DNA of 64,000 nucleotides, taken from Paracoccus sp. JM45. Its GTDB lineage: Bacteria; Pseudomonadota; Alphaproteobacteria; Rhodobacterales; Rhodobacteraceae. Below the pieces are notes generated by a model that did not search any database, was not told the origin of the DNA, and saw only the letters and a program-made list of their open reading frames with translations. This document shows positions 62,644 to 64,000 of the stretch, piece after piece. Location: the NCBI RefSeq assembly GCF_003590715.1, contig NZ_QQVY01000002.1:116460-180459 (forward strand). Reading direction: 5' to 3'. The first letter of the stretch is position 1, and each line of letters opens with the position of its first letter. Both the position numbers and the translations under genes were made by a program.

Positions 62644-63413
62644 CCATCCACTTTATCGGTGCCGGACCCGGCGCGGCCGACCTAATCACCTTGCGCGGGC
62701 GCGACCTGATCGCAGCATGTCCGGTGTGTCTGTATGCGGGCAGCCTTGTGCCGCCTGCGCTGCTGACCCATTGCCCGACGGGTGCGCGGATCGTGAACAC
62801 GGCCTCCCTCAGCCTTGACCAGATCATCGCGGAAATGCAGGCGGCCCATGCGGCAGGTCAGGATGTGGCGCGACTGCATTCGGGCGATCTGTCGGTCTGG
62901 TCGGCGATGGGCGAACAGCTGCGCCGCCTGCGGGCGTTGGATATCCCCGTGCAGGTCGTGCCGGGCGTGCCGTCATTCGCCGCCGCCGCCGCCGCGCTGG
63001 AAGCCGAGCTGACCCTTCCCGGACTGGCGCAATCGGTGGTGCTGACCCGCACACCGGGGCGGGCGTCATCCATGCCTACGGGCGAAAGCCTGACCGCCTT
63101 TGCGGCAACCGGCGCGACACTGGCGATCCACCTGTCGATCCATGCGCTGGATCAGGTGGTGGCCGATCTGACGCCGCATTACGGCCCTGATTGTCCCGTG
63201 GCCGTTGTCTGGCGCGCCAGCTGGCCTGACCAGCGGGTGATCCGGTCGACATTGGCCAATATCGCCAAAGACGCCCAAGGCATCGACCGCACGGCGCTGA
63301 TCCTTGTTGGCCCCGCCCTTGCCGGTGACGGTTTCGACGACAGCCGTCTTTACGCCACCGATTATGACCGCCGATACCGCCCCGTCGGTCCAGATCCGAG
63401 GTTCCCTGAATGA
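62640..63413 (+). CDS. cobM: Precorrin-4 C11-methyltransferase
   Basis: 257 residues. [20 protein letters not shown] at the start, [47 protein letters not shown] and [13 protein letters not shown] are CobM/CbiF features. ATG at 62640 overlaps the cobE stop; ATGA junction with cobB. Confidence 0.95.
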   Translation: MTIHFIGAGPGAADLITLRGRDLIAACPVCLYAGSLVPPALLTHCPTGARIVNTASLSLDQIIAEMQAAHAAGQDVARLHSGDLSVWSAMGEQLRRLRALDIPVQVVPGVPSFAAAAAALEAELTLPGLAQSVVLTRTPGRASSMPTGESLTAFAATGATLAIHLSIHALDQVVADLTPHYGPDCPVAVVWRASWPDQRVIRSTLANIAKDAQGIDRTALILVGPALAGDGFDDSRLYATDYDRRYRPVGPDPRFPE

Positions 63414-64000
63414 GCACCCCCGGATTGATGATTTCCGCCCCCGCCTCGGGGACGGGCAAGACCATGCTGATGCTGGGCCTGCTGACCGCGCTGCGACGGC
63501 GGGGGATGGCGGTGCAGCCGTTCAAATCAGGGCCGGATTACATCGATCCGGCATTTCATACTGCGGCATCCGGTCGGGCCTCGTTCAATATCGACGCTTG
63601 GGCCATGCAACCGGGCCGGATTATCGGTCATGTGACCGGCCAGCCGGATGCCGACCTGATTTTGGCCGAAGGGTCCATGGGCCTGTTCGACGGCGTAGCC
63701 AAGGCGGGCGAGACTGGCATCGGGTCCAGCGCCGAGGTGGCCCAGATGATGGGCTGGCCCGTCGTGCTGATCCTCGACGTCTCGGGTCAGGCGCAATCGG
63801 CGGCGGCGGTGGCGCGGGGCTTTGCGACCCTGCGACCCGACCTGCCCTTTGCGGGCGTTGTACTGAACCGCGTGGCGTCGCCCCGCCACGACACGCTAAT
63901 TCGCGAAGGCATGGCCGAGGCAGGCATCACTGTGCTTGGCGCCCTGCCCCGCCAAGGCAATATCACCTTGCCCGAACGCCATCTGGGTCTGGTGCAGGCC
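63410..64000 (+). CDS. cobB: Hydrogenobyrinate a,c-diamide synthase, 5' part
   Basis: Partial: 197 codons open to the window end. Glutamine-dependent amidation of the a and c carboxylates. P-loop [18 protein letters not shown] (8-25), [16 protein letters not shown] (~39-54) and [16 protein letters not shown] match the N-terminal domain of CobB/CbiA; the glutaminase domain lies beyond the edge. Overlaps cobM by ATGA. Confidence 0.93.
   Translation, partial: MSTPGLMISAPASGTGKTMLMLGLLTALRRRGMAVQPFKSGPDYIDPAFHTAASGRASFNIDAWAMQPGRIIGHVTGQPDADLILAEGSMGLFDGVAKAGETGIGSSAEVAQMMGWPVVLILDVSGQAQSAAAVARGFATLRPDLPFAGVVLNRVASPRHDTLIREGMAEAGITVLGALPRQGNITLPERHLGLVQA

Overview
The window comes from a GC-rich alphaproteobacterium, most likely a member of the Rhodobacteraceae (Paracoccus/Rhodobacter-like). 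The grounds are gene content: an aerobic (cob-type) cobalamin operon with CobG and CobN, an ExbB-ExbD-ExbD-TonB cluster, a CFA-synthase/DUF1365/flavoprotein operon known from Rhodobacter, RTX repeats of the rhodobacterial style, and TRAP transport. Genes are packed tightly, with ATGA and TGATG overlaps throughout. The genus cannot be fixed from the sequence alone.

Layout. 1-2.5 kb: 3' part of an RTX calcium-binding protein gene and a stand-alone cobA. 2.7-12 kb: a photodamage/membrane-stress region, with photolyase, DUF2177 and an SDR on the plus strand, then a seven-gene minus-strand operon (flavoprotein, DUF1365, CFA-like methyltransferase, GPH transporter, SDR, TspO-like protein, glutathione peroxidase). 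11.9-14.4 kb: an orphan LacI regulator, mobA and a partner gene. 14.6-21 kb: TonB energising complex, a ferric-siderophore ABC importer and a DUF2218 gene, i.e. iron uptake without its outer-membrane receptor. 21-25 kb: amino-sugar kinase plus nagA, and a ygiC/ygiB-like pair. 25-33 kb: a gluconate module (LacI-type repressor, gntK, TRAP P-Q-M) followed by a YehZYXW-type osmolyte ABC importer. 33-44.5 kb: a glycogen operon glgB-C-A-X-P (minus) divergent from a GH13 alpha-glucosidase. 44.5-49.1 kb: LysR regulator, glyoxalase-type dioxygenase, DUF924, a long asparaginase and aroQ. 49.1-51.5 kb: otsBA for trehalose, with a candidate anti-Shine-Dalgarno small RNA just downstream. 51.6-64 kb: cobO, and divergently a cobalamin riboswitch heading DUF1636-cobW-cobN-cobG-cobH-cobI-cobJ-(cobK inverted)-cobL-cobE-cobM-cobB, which runs off the end of the window.

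How it fits together. The window combines carbon storage and compatible solutes (glycogen, trehalose, betaine-type uptake), oxidative and photo-oxidative defence, iron acquisition and B12 synthesis. Several control sites can be read directly: a B12 riboswitch, two tandem 16-bp palindromes at gntK, a CG-centred LacI-type operator between glgB and the alpha-glucosidase, a palindrome between the siderophore-binding gene and DUF2218, and a stem-loop RNA with a CCUCCUCCUCCC loop. The most interesting single item is that small RNA candidate (about 49117-49230, minus strand). No tRNA, rRNA, CRISPR array, insertion sequence or prophage gene was seen.
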